Assembly: GCA_947643165.1 (NCBI GenBank)
Contig: CANRVB010000014.1
Location: forward strand, 1 to 59,586
DNA: 59,586 bases
Reading direction: 5' to 3'
Origin: an uncultured Porphyromonadaceae bacterium
Lineage (GTDB): Bacteria > Bacteroidota > Bacteroidia > Bacteroidales > Muribaculaceae
Positions 1 to 9,320 of this stretch are shown piece after piece; position 1 is the stretch's first letter, and the number at the start of each line of letters is the position of its first letter. The translations under genes and the position numbers were made by a program. The notes beneath the pieces are model-generated. The model made no database searches. It saw only the letters and a list, made by a program, of their open reading frames with translations, and was not told where the DNA came from.

Positions 1-1985
1 CATTTTCAGTCAATGCCGTAGAAATCTCACCAAGCCTGAATAATATGGTGACACTTAACGATCTGATAGATCGTACAGCAGGAGTCAAGGTAAGACGTGA
101 AGGTGGAGAAGGATCAGACTTCGACCTGACCATAAACGGTATGTCGGGCAACTCAATACGGTATTTTATAGATGGGGTGCCTCTTGAGAGCAAAGGGTCG
201 GGTGTGACCCTTGACAATATACCGCTCAATATGGTTGAACGTGTTGAATTATATAAAGGAGTCGTGCCATCATATCTAAGTTCGGATGCACTTGGGGGAG
301 CCGTTAACATAGTCACACGAAAAAAACGTCAGAATTATTTGGACGCATCGTATGGTGTCGGATCATTTAGCACTCACAACGGTGAGATATCAGGCCAGTA
401 TTATGTTCCAGGGACGTCAATAGCGCTACGGCCTACAGTTGGCGTAAAATATTCAAAAAACAACTACATGATGAAGGGCGTAGAGGTATGGAGCGAAGAT
501 GACGACCGCTATATTTTCACAAACAAAAGACGGTTTCATGATGATTACTTCTCACTGTTCGGTCAATTGGAGGCAACTATAAACGATGTAAAATGGACAG
601 ATCGGTTTTCTGTAAGTTTGTCATACAACAAACTTGACAAGGAGATACAGACTGGCGCAATGCAAAACAAAGTATATGGTGAAGCTGTCAGACACTCACA
701 CTCCTATGGGTTGTCTGCCCTATATAGCAAACGTTTCGGCCCACTGTCAACCCAACTCAACCTGTCGCATACATGGGATCGGAGTGAAACGGTCGACACG
801 GCTTTTCGCAAATATTCATGGGACGGTACGTGGATGCCGTCATCGGGCAATGAGATGAGCAACAAAGCCCGGACCAGACGTATATACAATCGCCCACTTA
901 CTATAGTCAATGCCAGAATGGACTATGAAGTTAGTGCGAACCACAATATTTCATTTGACTATATGCTGAACCGCCGTGGAAATGACCGCCACGATGATGC
1001 TGACAAAAATTTTGAACCGTCTAACGATATCGTCACCAAACAAATTCTTTCGCTAACTTACTCACAATTATTTTTTGACAGTCGTTGGCAAACATCATAT
1101 TTCGTAAAAGACTACATAAATACACTCTCTATAAAACAAACAGACAACTCCACCACTACCGGTTCTGATAAAATTGATAAAAATGCCACAAAGAATTATT
1201 ATGGCGCGGGTATAGGTAGCAGGTATTCGTTTAACGATCATATCGCATTAAAGGCATCATACGAACATAGTATACGTCTTCCACTGTCAAGAGAGCTCTT
1301 GGGCAACGGAACTACAATCTATGCAAATCTTACCCTAAGCCCGGAAACAAGCAACAACTACAATGTCGGTATATTCGGCTCTTATTTTTGGGGGAGCAAG
1401 AATCAGCTGAGCTATGAGGTTAACGGATTCATACGCCATGTGCAAAACTATATTAGAGCTACAGTATCCGAGCGTGAGGGTATGATGCAGTATGTCAATG
1501 AACCAGCGGTAGATGTAAAGGGATGTGACATAGAGTTGTCATACTTCTGGGATAACAGGTTCCGTATCACAATAAACGGAAGTTGGAGCGATGCCCGTGA
1601 TCTGAAGAAATATAAGACTGACGGCAATCCGTCGGCCACTTACAAGAACCGCGTACCCAATCGTCCATGGATGTTCGGCAATATCGAAACTGCATATACA
1701 CTTCGCAATCTATTTACGCATAGCGACAGACTCACAATGAGTGCTACATATCAGTATATTCATTGGTACTATCTTAACTGGGAAGCATTTGGAGCAATTT
1801 CGACCAAAGCACGTATCCCAACGCAGAACATAACGGATCTGTCTATTACATATTCCTGGCACAATGACCGATACAATCTATCAATGGAATGCGATAACGT
1901 ATTCGATTGCCTGGCTTATGACAACTACATGCTGCAGAAACCCGGAAGAAGCTTAGCCGCAAAATTCAGGATATTCATTAACTAA
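1..1985 (+). CDS. TonB-dependent outer-membrane receptor (5' partial)
   Basis: This is an outer-membrane beta-barrel that would import a large ligand using TonB energy. The reading frame is open to the window edge (phase from base 3), so the signal peptide, any carboxypeptidase-like domain and the TonB box lie outside. The visible N-terminus is a plug domain (LNDLIDRTAGVKV, then INGMSGNSIRYFIDGVPL and ALGGAVNIVTRK), followed by about 550 residues rich in alternating aromatic strands and ending in FRIFIN, as expected for a barrel. A lipoprotein gene follows after 21 bp. The downstream tetrapyrrole chelatases, BtuFCD-type importer and cobalamin genes make heme or a corrinoid the likely ligand. 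The ligand is inferred; the receptor family is clear. Confidence 0.9.
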   Translation, partial: FSVNAVEISPSLNNMVTLNDLIDRTAGVKVRREGGEGSDFDLTINGMSGNSIRYFIDGVPLESKGSGVTLDNIPLNMVERVELYKGVVPSYLSSDALGGAVNIVTRKKRQNYLDASYGVGSFSTHNGEISGQYYVPGTSIALRPTVGVKYSKNNYMMKGVEVWSEDDDRYIFTNKRRFHDDYFSLFGQLEATINDVKWTDRFSVSLSYNKLDKEIQTGAMQNKVYGEAVRHSHSYGLSALYSKRFGPLSTQLNLSHTWDRSETVDTAFRKYSWDGTWMPSSGNEMSNKARTRRIYNRPLTIVNARMDYEVSANHNISFDYMLNRRGNDRHDDADKNFEPSNDIVTKQILSLTYSQLFFDSRWQTSYFVKDYINTLSIKQTDNSTTTGSDKIDKNATKNYYGAGIGSRYSFNDHIALKASYEHSIRLPLSRELLGNGTTIYANLTLSPETSNNYNVGIFGSYFWGSKNQLSYEVNGFIRHVQNYIRATVSEREGMMQYVNEPAVDVKGCDIELSYFWDNRFRITINGSWSDARDLKKYKTDGNPSATYKNRVPNRPWMFGNIETAYTLRNLFTHSDRLTMSATYQYIHWYYLNWEAFGAISTKARIPTQNITDLSITYSWHNDRYNLSMECDNVFDCLAYDNYMLQKPGRSLAAKFRIFIN

Positions 1986-2006
1986 TCAATCAAATATCAA
2001 CCGACA

Positions 2007-3278
2007 ATGAGAAAATTTAAGTTTCTGCTCGCATCGTTCATGGCACTCTTTCTTGCCTTTGGTATGACGGGATGCTCTGATGACGACGAGCCCGAGAACC
2101 CTGATGATCCAACCATCATTCAAGACTATCACTTTGACCTGTGGGTAGCTCTTGACCGCCACGGAGGCATGGGTAGAGATGTACAGACCCTCGTACGTAG
2201 CATCAACTCGCTTGATGCTGATCAGCCAGAGATCACATTCAAGGGTGTGGGAACAGAGGTGAACTCCATACTCTCCCTTGAAACTATCTTGAAAGGAGCC
2301 TATTACTATCAGGTTCCGGTGTCAGGCGACCGCTTTGCCAAATACACCATTACGGATAACCGTGTTGAAGTCGTGAAAGAACGTCGCTTCCAGACCAACA
2401 CATATGCAACGCGTAAATATACCCATGCATGGACAGACGAGAGCACTCTCGTCATCATGGCCGCCAACGGCAGCACTGACAAAATAATCTGGACAAAACT
2501 CAATGCCGATGACATGAGCATAATCTCGGAAGGCACACTTGATATATCGCTACCGCAAGGTGCTACAGCTTTCACTACATCAGGCATACTGACCTATCGT
2601 AAGTCGGACAACAAATTGTTCTATTTTTACTATGCAAAAAGTGGTGCTGGTATGAAAGCGGTGCGTATGGGTAACATGAGAACTGCTGTCATCAACCCAT
2701 CGACCATGGCTGTTGAAAGCGATACTGAATGCTTTCTTGATTGCGAAATGGTCGGCACAGCCTACGGAGAGCTGCTCCAGACAACCACGTTTGTCGATGA
2801 TAGCAACAACCTATACATAGCTTGTGTGTCGGATGATGCCGACGGAACCGAACACAGTCACCTACTTAAAATACCGGCAGGTCAGACATCCTTCGACCAG
2901 AGTTATGATGGGTTTACTGCCGATGGTAAACTGATATCAGTGATGTATGTAGGTGGGAATAAGGTCATAGGCTATGCCCGAGATGACAAATATGGCACAG
3001 GTATCGATTCATTCAGTCACTATTACACCGTAATTGATGTAATATCAAAGACAAGCACCCCCATACAATACGGCGGACAACGTCTGGCATATAGCAGTGG
3101 CCGATTCTCTTCGCGTATGGCATACGTAAACCACAAAGCTTATATCGGAGTTGATGCCGAAGGTCAGAAACCACAAATCTACATCTATGATGTACAGACA
3201 GGACAAACATCTGTAGGCGCAACTATGGCTTCAGGCTACTACTTTGAACAAATCAGAGTGATAGAAGACGTGAAATAA
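2007..3278 (+). CDS. DUF4374-like surface lipoprotein paired with the TonB receptor
   Basis: The gene encodes 423 residues with a lipoprotein signal peptide (lipobox GMTGC, Cys23). The next residues, SDDDE, match the acidic export signal that sends Bacteroidota lipoproteins to the cell surface. The body consists of repeated short beta segments and resembles DUF4374-type propeller proteins encoded beside TonB receptors; the family assignment is tentative. It starts 21 bp after the receptor stop and is followed by a strong terminator, so receptor and lipoprotein form one expression unit. A role as surface ligand-capture partner, analogous to BtuG or heme-binding lipoproteins, is inferred from position only. 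Confidence 0.75.
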   Translation: MRKFKFLLASFMALFLAFGMTGCSDDDEPENPDDPTIIQDYHFDLWVALDRHGGMGRDVQTLVRSINSLDADQPEITFKGVGTEVNSILSLETILKGAYYYQVPVSGDRFAKYTITDNRVEVVKERRFQTNTYATRKYTHAWTDESTLVIMAANGSTDKIIWTKLNADDMSIISEGTLDISLPQGATAFTTSGILTYRKSDNKLFYFYYAKSGAGMKAVRMGNMRTAVINPSTMAVESDTECFLDCEMVGTAYGELLQTTTFVDDSNNLYIACVSDDADGTEHSHLLKIPAGQTSFDQSYDGFTADGKLISVMYVGGNKVIGYARDDKYGTGIDSFSHYYTVIDVISKTSTPIQYGGQRLAYSSGRFSSRMAYVNHKAYIGVDAEGQKPQIYIYDVQTGQTSVGATMASGYYFEQIRVIEDVK

Positions 3279-3290
3279 ACCTTATTATCC

Positions 3291-3326
3291 ATTCCCCCGG
3301 GAGATATCCTGCCCGGGGGAATTTTT
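3291..3326 (+). terminator. Rho-independent terminator/attenuator between receptor unit and cbiK
   Basis: A perfect 11-bp GC-rich inverted repeat (arms 3291-3301 and 3312-3322, 10-nt loop) is followed directly by four T residues. It lies 12 bp after the lipoprotein stop and ends only 8-12 bp before the start of the cbiK-like gene, leaving no room for a promoter after it. It is therefore probably read through in part and lowers expression of the downstream operon relative to the receptor genes. Confidence 0.8.
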
Positions 3327-3333
3327 CCAATAC

Positions 3334-4242
3334 ATGTGCTCAATGAAAAAGATAATTTTGCTGCTGGTTATTTTGACTGGAATGGTGAATCTTCATGGCC
3401 AGGATCTAAGAAAGCTTCAAGATAAAAAGACTGCTATATTAATGGTTCACTTCGGGACGACATTCGATGACACCCGAGCCCTGACAATAGATGCCATTAA
3501 CGATAAAACTCAACAAGCTTTTCCTGAGGTTAAGGTAGTTGAAGCCTATACTTCACGCATAATCATCAGCCGATTGAAAAAAAGAGGCATTACCAAGCCT
3601 ACTCCACGCGAAGCCCTGCTACGTCTTGCAGCAGACGGCTATACTCATGTTGTAGTGCAGGGTACAAATATAATTGATGGAATCGAATCAGAGGTTCTGC
3701 GCAATGAGGTAGCTCAAATAGCTCAATTCTTTGAGGAAATTCGTGTAGGACGTCCATTGCTTTACTCAATCAATGACTGCGAAAAAGTTACTACACTTCT
3801 CGCCGAACGCTATAAAAAATCCACCGACAAAAATGGAGCTGTAATCTTTGTCGGTCATGGCACATCAACACCTGCAAATGCGATCTATTCGCAGATAGAT
3901 TATATGTTCACAGCTAATGGTTATCCGACATTTCACGTAGCTACCGTTGAGGGATATCCTACATACGACACAACATTTGACCGATTGAAGGCAGACAGAA
4001 GTAAAAATATCACCCTGGTTCCGTTTATGTTTGTCGCAGGAGATCATGCACGCAATGATATTGACGGAGAATGGCGTGAAAAACTTGAGAATGCAGGATT
4101 CAAGGTATCGACCATTATTGAAGGGCTTGGTCAAATCCCAGAAATCCAAGATATATACATCGAGCATATTAAAAATGCTTTTTCTGCCCCTGTAATTGAT
4201 GCAACAGCACAGAAAGCATCTTATATCAAAGAAAATCTCTAA
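3334..4242 (+). CDS. cbiK: CbiK-family tetrapyrrole metal chelatase, exported form
   Basis: The gene encodes 302 residues of the anaerobic (class II) sirohydrochlorin cobaltochelatase family. Family signatures are present: FGTT near residue 40, GHGTSTP with His175, VEGYP with Glu206, and FVAGDHARND with His238; these correspond to the metal-binding histidines and acid of CbiK. Unlike cytoplasmic CbiK, it begins with a clear signal sequence (MKKIILLLVILTGMVNLHGQ), so the enzyme should be periplasmic or membrane-associated. A start at 3343 (MKK) is an alternative to 3334 (MCSMKK). Exported relatives are the periplasmic CbiK of Desulfovibrio and the heme-binding IhtB of Porphyromonas gingivalis. 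The cobN-like gene follows 3 bp later. Metal and direction of reaction are unknown. Confidence 0.88.
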   Translation: MCSMKKIILLLVILTGMVNLHGQDLRKLQDKKTAILMVHFGTTFDDTRALTIDAINDKTQQAFPEVKVVEAYTSRIIISRLKKRGITKPTPREALLRLAADGYTHVVVQGTNIIDGIESEVLRNEVAQIAQFFEEIRVGRPLLYSINDCEKVTTLLAERYKKSTDKNGAVIFVGHGTSTPANAIYSQIDYMFTANGYPTFHVATVEGYPTYDTTFDRLKADRSKNITLVPFMFVAGDHARNDIDGEWREKLENAGFKVSTIIEGLGQIPEIQDIYIEHIKNAFSAPVIDATAQKASYIKENL

Positions 4243-4245
4243 GCA

Positions 4246-7200
4246 ATGTCGGGAGTCAAGAAAATTCTACCATTCGGCATAATTCTCATAGTACTGGCCT
4301 CTGCGCTATATGCGTACTATCATATATTGTACCGTCCCACAAAGATCCTGGTAATCAACCCGCTTCCTGCCCAAGCTGCAGAAATAGCACTTAACAATGA
4401 CTGCAAGTTTATTGATGTGACCTGCCAATCGCAACAAGAAGCCAACGGATTTGAGAATTATGATGCAATATTGATGTATGGTAGAGGCCTGTACCTTGAC
4501 TCCTTGCAACTGCAATCTCTATACATGGCAGCAAAACATGGTATCCCTATATTCACCAACTCGCTGAAAAATTTCAGTTTTGTCGAGACTCATAATCTTA
4601 CTTCCGAACAGATCAGGACATTGCAGGAATACTCATCCAATCCATGCCATGACAACTACCGCAATATGCTACGGTATCTGAGGAGCATAGCGACCCCAAA
4701 ACGTAAAGATGCCCAAGAATACGATGCCCCTGTGATTATGCCTGCCGGCATGTACTACCATATGGAAGCTGGCCAGTACTTCAACGAACCCTCCGAACTC
4801 ACCGGATATCTCAAAAGAAAAGGAATCTATAATGACGATGGTTATAATATCGCTTTTATATCTGGCGTGACTTTTCCGGTCGAGAACAACCGTGCGCATA
4901 TAGATACACTCATTTCAAAACTGACATCTACGGGCTATAATGTATATCCACTAACTGCCACAGGAAACAAACGGGCAGAGATGATAAAAGCTGTCCATCC
5001 GGATGCTATTGTTTATCTTCCAATGGGACGGCTTGGGAATGACTCTCTGATAGATTGGGCATACGACAATCATATACCCTTGTTTATGCCATTCCCCTTG
5101 ATACAGGGCCGAGAGGACTGGCTGGATGTAAGCAAGCCTATGGGTGGCGGAACTCTTAACGCCAGGATTGTCGTTCCTGAAATTGACGGTGGTATGTCAC
5201 CATTGTGCATATCCACTCAAAATCCCGACAACGAAGGCTATCTTATTCACACTCCCGAGATGGAAAGGATTGAAGCTTTCATAGGTCAGCTTGACCGCTT
5301 CATGAGCTTAAAGCGCAAGCCAAATGCGATAAAGAAAATCGCTATAGGATACTTTAAATCGCCAGGCAAAGATGCTTTGATTGCATCAGGAATGGAGGTA
5401 ATTCCATCACTATATAATTTTCTGAAACGTTTGCAAAAAGAAGGATATGATCTGTCCGGATTACCTAATTCATTAGATGAATTCAAGACGCAGATAATGA
5501 CGCAAGGGAGTGTTATGGGATCATATGCCCCAGCTGCGCAACAGAATTTCATGAACACTTGCAATCCATTGTGGATTAACTCTGAGGACTACGTGAGATT
5601 GGCTAAGAAAATTCTCCTTCCTGAAAAATATGCACAAGTAGAAGAACGCTATGGTCAGGCTCCTGGAAGTTTGCTTGCCCGAGGTGACAGTCTGGCTGTC
5701 GCTGCACTGCAATATGGTAACATACTCATCTTTCCACAGCCACGTCCAGCATTAGGAAACGATGATTTTAAACTGACACATGGTGTAAATGTTGTTCCAC
5801 CTCATTCATATCTCGCGCCATATTTATACATGCAAACTGTATTTGATGCAGATGCGATGATCCATTTTGGCACGCATGGGAATCTTGAATTCACTCCAGG
5901 CAAGAATGCAGGTCTATCGCAAGCCGATTGGGCGGAAGTGCTTATTGGCGCGCGCCCGCACTTCTATTTCTATACAACAGGCAATGTAGGAGAAGCCATC
6001 ATAGCCAAAAGACGCAGCCATGCTGTATTGGTGACACACCTCACGCCTCCGTATATCGAAAGTGGTATGAGACAAAAATATTCTAAATTGATATATGAAT
6101 TACATAATGCCATTGCCGACAATACACATAATACACCTCAGTTGAAAAGCAAAATTATATCTTATGGATTCCATAACGATATAGGTCTGGACTCAATACC
6201 CGTCGGAAGATACTCCGAAGATGAGTTGAAGAGAGTTGATGCATTTGTTGAGGAACTTGCAAACGAAAAAATCACTGGTGCATACTATGTGATGGGAGAA
6301 CCATATGGCGACCACGAAATGACATTAAGCGTCATTGCAATTGCCGCTGACCAATTAGCATATAAACGGGCCAAAAATGATTGTGAGAATAATATAATAA
6401 CCAAAGAATCACTACAAGATTTCACCTATATTTCCCATCATTATCTTCCAAAAGCCAAAAATGACATATTGGCAGCCATGAACGGCAGACCTGTAAATGA
6501 TCCGGATCTGAAAAATGCAATTGAATATCGCAAGATGCTTATCGAATCTGCCGGAGCCGAGATAAATGCAATGATTTGTGCTCTTGATGGGATTCCGGTA
6601 CGCCCAGCGCCCGGAGGCGATCCCGTAGCCAATCCGAATGTCCTGCCAATGGGGCGAAATATGTATAGCATAAATGCCGAGGCAACTCCAGGCACGAAAG
6701 CTTGGAACGATGGTGTGGCTTTAGCCGAACAATCGCTAAAAAATTATTATAATAAGCATGGCGAATACCCTCGTAAAGTTTGTTACACGTTTTGGGCCGG
6801 AGAATTCATATCATCGCAAGGTGCAACAGTAGCTCAAGCCTTACGAATGCTCGGCGTAGAGCCTATACGCGATGGCCAGGGACGAGTGATAGATTTAAGG
6901 CTGACACCAAGCGATGAACTCGGTCGACCACGTATCAACATTATGGTTCAGGTGTCCGGACAACTGCGGGATATTGCCACTTCCCGGTTGAAAATGCTGA
7001 CCGATGCTGTAGCACTTGCCGCTGCCAGTCGTGATGATTCTTATCCTAATTATGTGGCTGAAGGATCTCTTGCTCAGGAAAAAGAGCTCGTTGAAAAAGG
7101 AGAATCGCCCAAACGTGCACGAGAACTTGCAAATATTAGAGTTTTCGGCCCTGTAAATTCCGGCTATAGTACAGGAATGCTACGCTTAACTGAAAGTTCA

Positions 7201-8133
7201 GATGAATGGGATGACCGGCATGAGCTCGTTGACGGTTATCTCAACAATATGTGTGCCATGTATGGAGATGATGCCAATTGGGGTGAAATGAATAAAAGCC
7301 TCCTCACGGCGGCAATTGCTCAGACCGACCTTATTGTTCAGCCACGTCAAAGCAATACCTGGGGACCTATTTCACTTGATCACGTATATGAATTTACAGG
7401 AGGAATATCTCTGGCTGCAACAGCCATAAACGAAAAGGAACCGGATGCCATACTTGCCGATTACCGCAACTCATATCTGCCACGGATCCAAAATACCAAA
7501 GAAGCCATTGCAATCGAGACAAGGGCAACGATCTTGAATCCGGAGTATATAAAACAGCGCATGAAAGGTGATGCGACTACCGCCCAGATGTTTGGCGAAA
7601 TATTCCGCAATATCTTCGGCTGGAGTGCCACCCGTCCGAGTGCCATAGCAGACGGAATATATGATGATCTGTTTGAAATATATATAGAAGATCGCCACAA
7701 TCTTGGAATAGAAGAATACTTTGAACGTGTTAACCCTGTAGCACTCCAGGAAATGACTGCCACAATGCTTGAGAGCGCACGTAAAGGTTTTTGGAAAGCT
7801 AATAAAGATCAACTTGCCATAACAGCACAACTACATTCACATATCACTGAACTTCATGGCGCACCATGTACAGAATTTGTCTGTGCCAACCAAAAGCTTC
7901 AGGAATTCACCGCATCACATCTTGACAAACCGGACAAAGAAAAATATCTTGAGCAAATATCCAGGGCTACTGCCCGAAACTCCAATGACAGAATCCTGAG
8001 AGAAGAAAAACAGAATGTGGCATTGATTAATTTCAACGAATCTGCGTCTTATTATATAATTTTAGGTTGTGTATTACTTATCTTTGTAATAGCAATCATG
8101 GTCATGATAAAAAAGAGAAAAGAATACCGATGA
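4246..8133 (+). CDS. CobN/HmuS-family chelatase with a membrane helix at each end
   Basis: The product has 1295 residues and belongs to the CobN/magnesium-chelatase H family. The motif IHFGTHGNLEFTPGK (His540, His544) and the following AKRR and LTPPYIESG are typical. Residues 8-26 form a transmembrane helix preceded by lysines, and a second helix near residues 1268-1288 is followed by KKRK. By the positive-inside rule, both ends are cytoplasmic and the large catalytic body is periplasmic. Real CobN is cytoplasmic and needs CobS and CobT, which are absent here. The layout fits HmuS of Bacteroidota heme-uptake (hmu) loci, a proposed heme dechelatase. It may instead act on cobalt tetrapyrroles. 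It overlaps the next gene by ATGA. Confidence 0.85.
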   Translation: MSGVKKILPFGIILIVLASALYAYYHILYRPTKILVINPLPAQAAEIALNNDCKFIDVTCQSQQEANGFENYDAILMYGRGLYLDSLQLQSLYMAAKHGIPIFTNSLKNFSFVETHNLTSEQIRTLQEYSSNPCHDNYRNMLRYLRSIATPKRKDAQEYDAPVIMPAGMYYHMEAGQYFNEPSELTGYLKRKGIYNDDGYNIAFISGVTFPVENNRAHIDTLISKLTSTGYNVYPLTATGNKRAEMIKAVHPDAIVYLPMGRLGNDSLIDWAYDNHIPLFMPFPLIQGREDWLDVSKPMGGGTLNARIVVPEIDGGMSPLCISTQNPDNEGYLIHTPEMERIEAFIGQLDRFMSLKRKPNAIKKIAIGYFKSPGKDALIASGMEVIPSLYNFLKRLQKEGYDLSGLPNSLDEFKTQIMTQGSVMGSYAPAAQQNFMNTCNPLWINSEDYVRLAKKILLPEKYAQVEERYGQAPGSLLARGDSLAVAALQYGNILIFPQPRPALGNDDFKLTHGVNVVPPHSYLAPYLYMQTVFDADAMIHFGTHGNLEFTPGKNAGLSQADWAEVLIGARPHFYFYTTGNVGEAIIAKRRSHAVLVTHLTPPYIESGMRQKYSKLIYELHNAIADNTHNTPQLKSKIISYGFHNDIGLDSIPVGRYSEDELKRVDAFVEELANEKITGAYYVMGEPYGDHEMTLSVIAIAADQLAYKRAKNDCENNIITKESLQDFTYISHHYLPKAKNDILAAMNGRPVNDPDLKNAIEYRKMLIESAGAEINAMICALDGIPVRPAPGGDPVANPNVLPMGRNMYSINAEATPGTKAWNDGVALAEQSLKNYYNKHGEYPRKVCYTFWAGEFISSQGATVAQALRMLGVEPIRDGQGRVIDLRLTPSDELGRPRINIMVQVSGQLRDIATSRLKMLTDAVALAAASRDDSYPNYVAEGSLAQEKELVEKGESPKRARELANIRVFGPVNSGYSTGMLRLTESSDEWDDRHELVDGYLNNMCAMYGDDANWGEMNKSLLTAAIAQTDLIVQPRQSNTWGPISLDHVYEFTGGISLAATAINEKEPDAILADYRNSYLPRIQNTKEAIAIETRATILNPEYIKQRMKGDATTAQMFGEIFRNIFGWSATRPSAIADGIYDDLFEIYIEDRHNLGIEEYFERVNPVALQEMTATMLESARKGFWKANKDQLAITAQLHSHITELHGAPCTEFVCANQKLQEFTASHLDKPDKEKYLEQISRATARNSNDRILREEKQNVALINFNESASYYIILGCVLLIFVIAIMVMIKKRKEYR

Positions 8134-9320
8134 ATATAACTTCAACCAAATATGGCTGGATAACATCAACAGCCAAATCCCTGCTGCGGTGCATGGCTAT
8201 TGCCTGCGCCATAACATTCGCTGCATGCGGTCACAATACGTCAAAGGAGTCCGCTTATCAAGCCAATAATAACTGCGATTCTTCATCAACTGTGATACAG
8301 CCGACATATGCACAGGGATTCAGAGTAAATTATAAAGACAACATGGTCTTGCTCGATATCAATGATCCCGAAAATAAGGAAGCCGAGAAGTTTCATTTTG
8401 CCTTGACAAGTAAAGAATATGATGGAAACATTCCCGATGGGTATACCCGTATCAATGTTCCCATCAAATCTGCCATATGCATGACCTCTCTTCAATTATC
8501 CAACTTTTTGAAGCTCGGAATTCCGGAAATGGTAGTCGGTATAACCAGTACCCGCCATCTCCATAATGAGCAGATAAACACCCAACTGAAAAATGGCAGC
8601 ACTCATAAAATCGGCATAGAAGGCAACTTTGACAACGAAGTCATAATGGCAATCAATCCGGATGTGATATTCATATCGCCCTTCAAACGAGGCGGATATG
8701 ATGCCATACGCAACGTAGACATCCCACTGATTCCTCATTTGGGATACAAAGAATTGACTCCACTCGGACAAGCTGAATGGATCAAAGTGATAGGTCTGCT
8801 TACAGGTAAAGCCGCAGAAGCCAACAATGAATTTGCCGGTATTGAGAAACGCTACAATGATCTTAAAGCATTGGTTGATACCGTTTCATACCGGCCAAAG
8901 GTTTTCAGTGGGGAGATGCGTGGAGGCAACTGGTATGCCGTTGGTGGCAAAAGCTTTCTGGCTCAGCTGTTCCGCGATGCTGGCGGCGACTATTTTCTTA
9001 AGGACAATAATGAATCAGGTGGGGTAACTCTTGATTATGAAACAATCTATACAAATGCGGCTCATGCAGATTACTGGCGCATAGTAAACAGCTATGATGG
9101 CGATTACGGATACAATGTACTCAAGGATCAGGATAACCGTTACACCGATTTTGACGCATGGAAACACAACGGCGTGATATACTGCAACATGAAGGAGGTC
9201 CCGTTCTATGAAAGTATGCCTGTTGAGCCGGAAATTGTATTGTCTGATTTCATACATGTGTTTCATCGTGATATCCTACCCGATCACAAACCACGTTATT
9301 ATCACTTGCTTGAAAAATGA
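8130..9320 (+). CDS. BtuF/FepB-like ABC-transporter substrate-binding lipoprotein
   Basis: The product is a periplasmic binding protein (396 residues) for an iron-complex, heme or cobalamin ABC importer. I chose the ATG at 8130 because it overlaps the preceding stop as ATGA; an upstream in-frame ATG at 8067 lies inside the preceding gene. The signal peptide ends in a lipobox (FAAC followed by GHN). The body has the two-lobe Peripla_BP_2 pattern, including INPDVIFIS in the first lobe and EIVLSDFIHVFH near the C-terminus. The permease and ATPase follow with 4-base overlaps. The ligand is not readable from sequence: vitamin B12, cobinamide or heme are all possible. Confidence 0.85.
   Translation: MNITSTKYGWITSTAKSLLRCMAIACAITFAACGHNTSKESAYQANNNCDSSSTVIQPTYAQGFRVNYKDNMVLLDINDPENKEAEKFHFALTSKEYDGNIPDGYTRINVPIKSAICMTSLQLSNFLKLGIPEMVVGITSTRHLHNEQINTQLKNGSTHKIGIEGNFDNEVIMAINPDVIFISPFKRGGYDAIRNVDIPLIPHLGYKELTPLGQAEWIKVIGLLTGKAAEANNEFAGIEKRYNDLKALVDTVSYRPKVFSGEMRGGNWYAVGGKSFLAQLFRDAGGDYFLKDNNESGGVTLDYETIYTNAAHADYWRIVNSYDGDYGYNVLKDQDNRYTDFDAWKHNGVIYCNMKEVPFYESMPVEPEIVLSDFIHVFHRDILPDHKPRYYHLLEK

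Noticed and set aside
4246..8133. Interpretation as a standard aerobic cobaltochelatase CobN
   Set aside because: CobS and CobT partners and other aerobic-pathway genes (cobG, cobF) are absent, and the two terminal membrane helices place the body in the periplasm.
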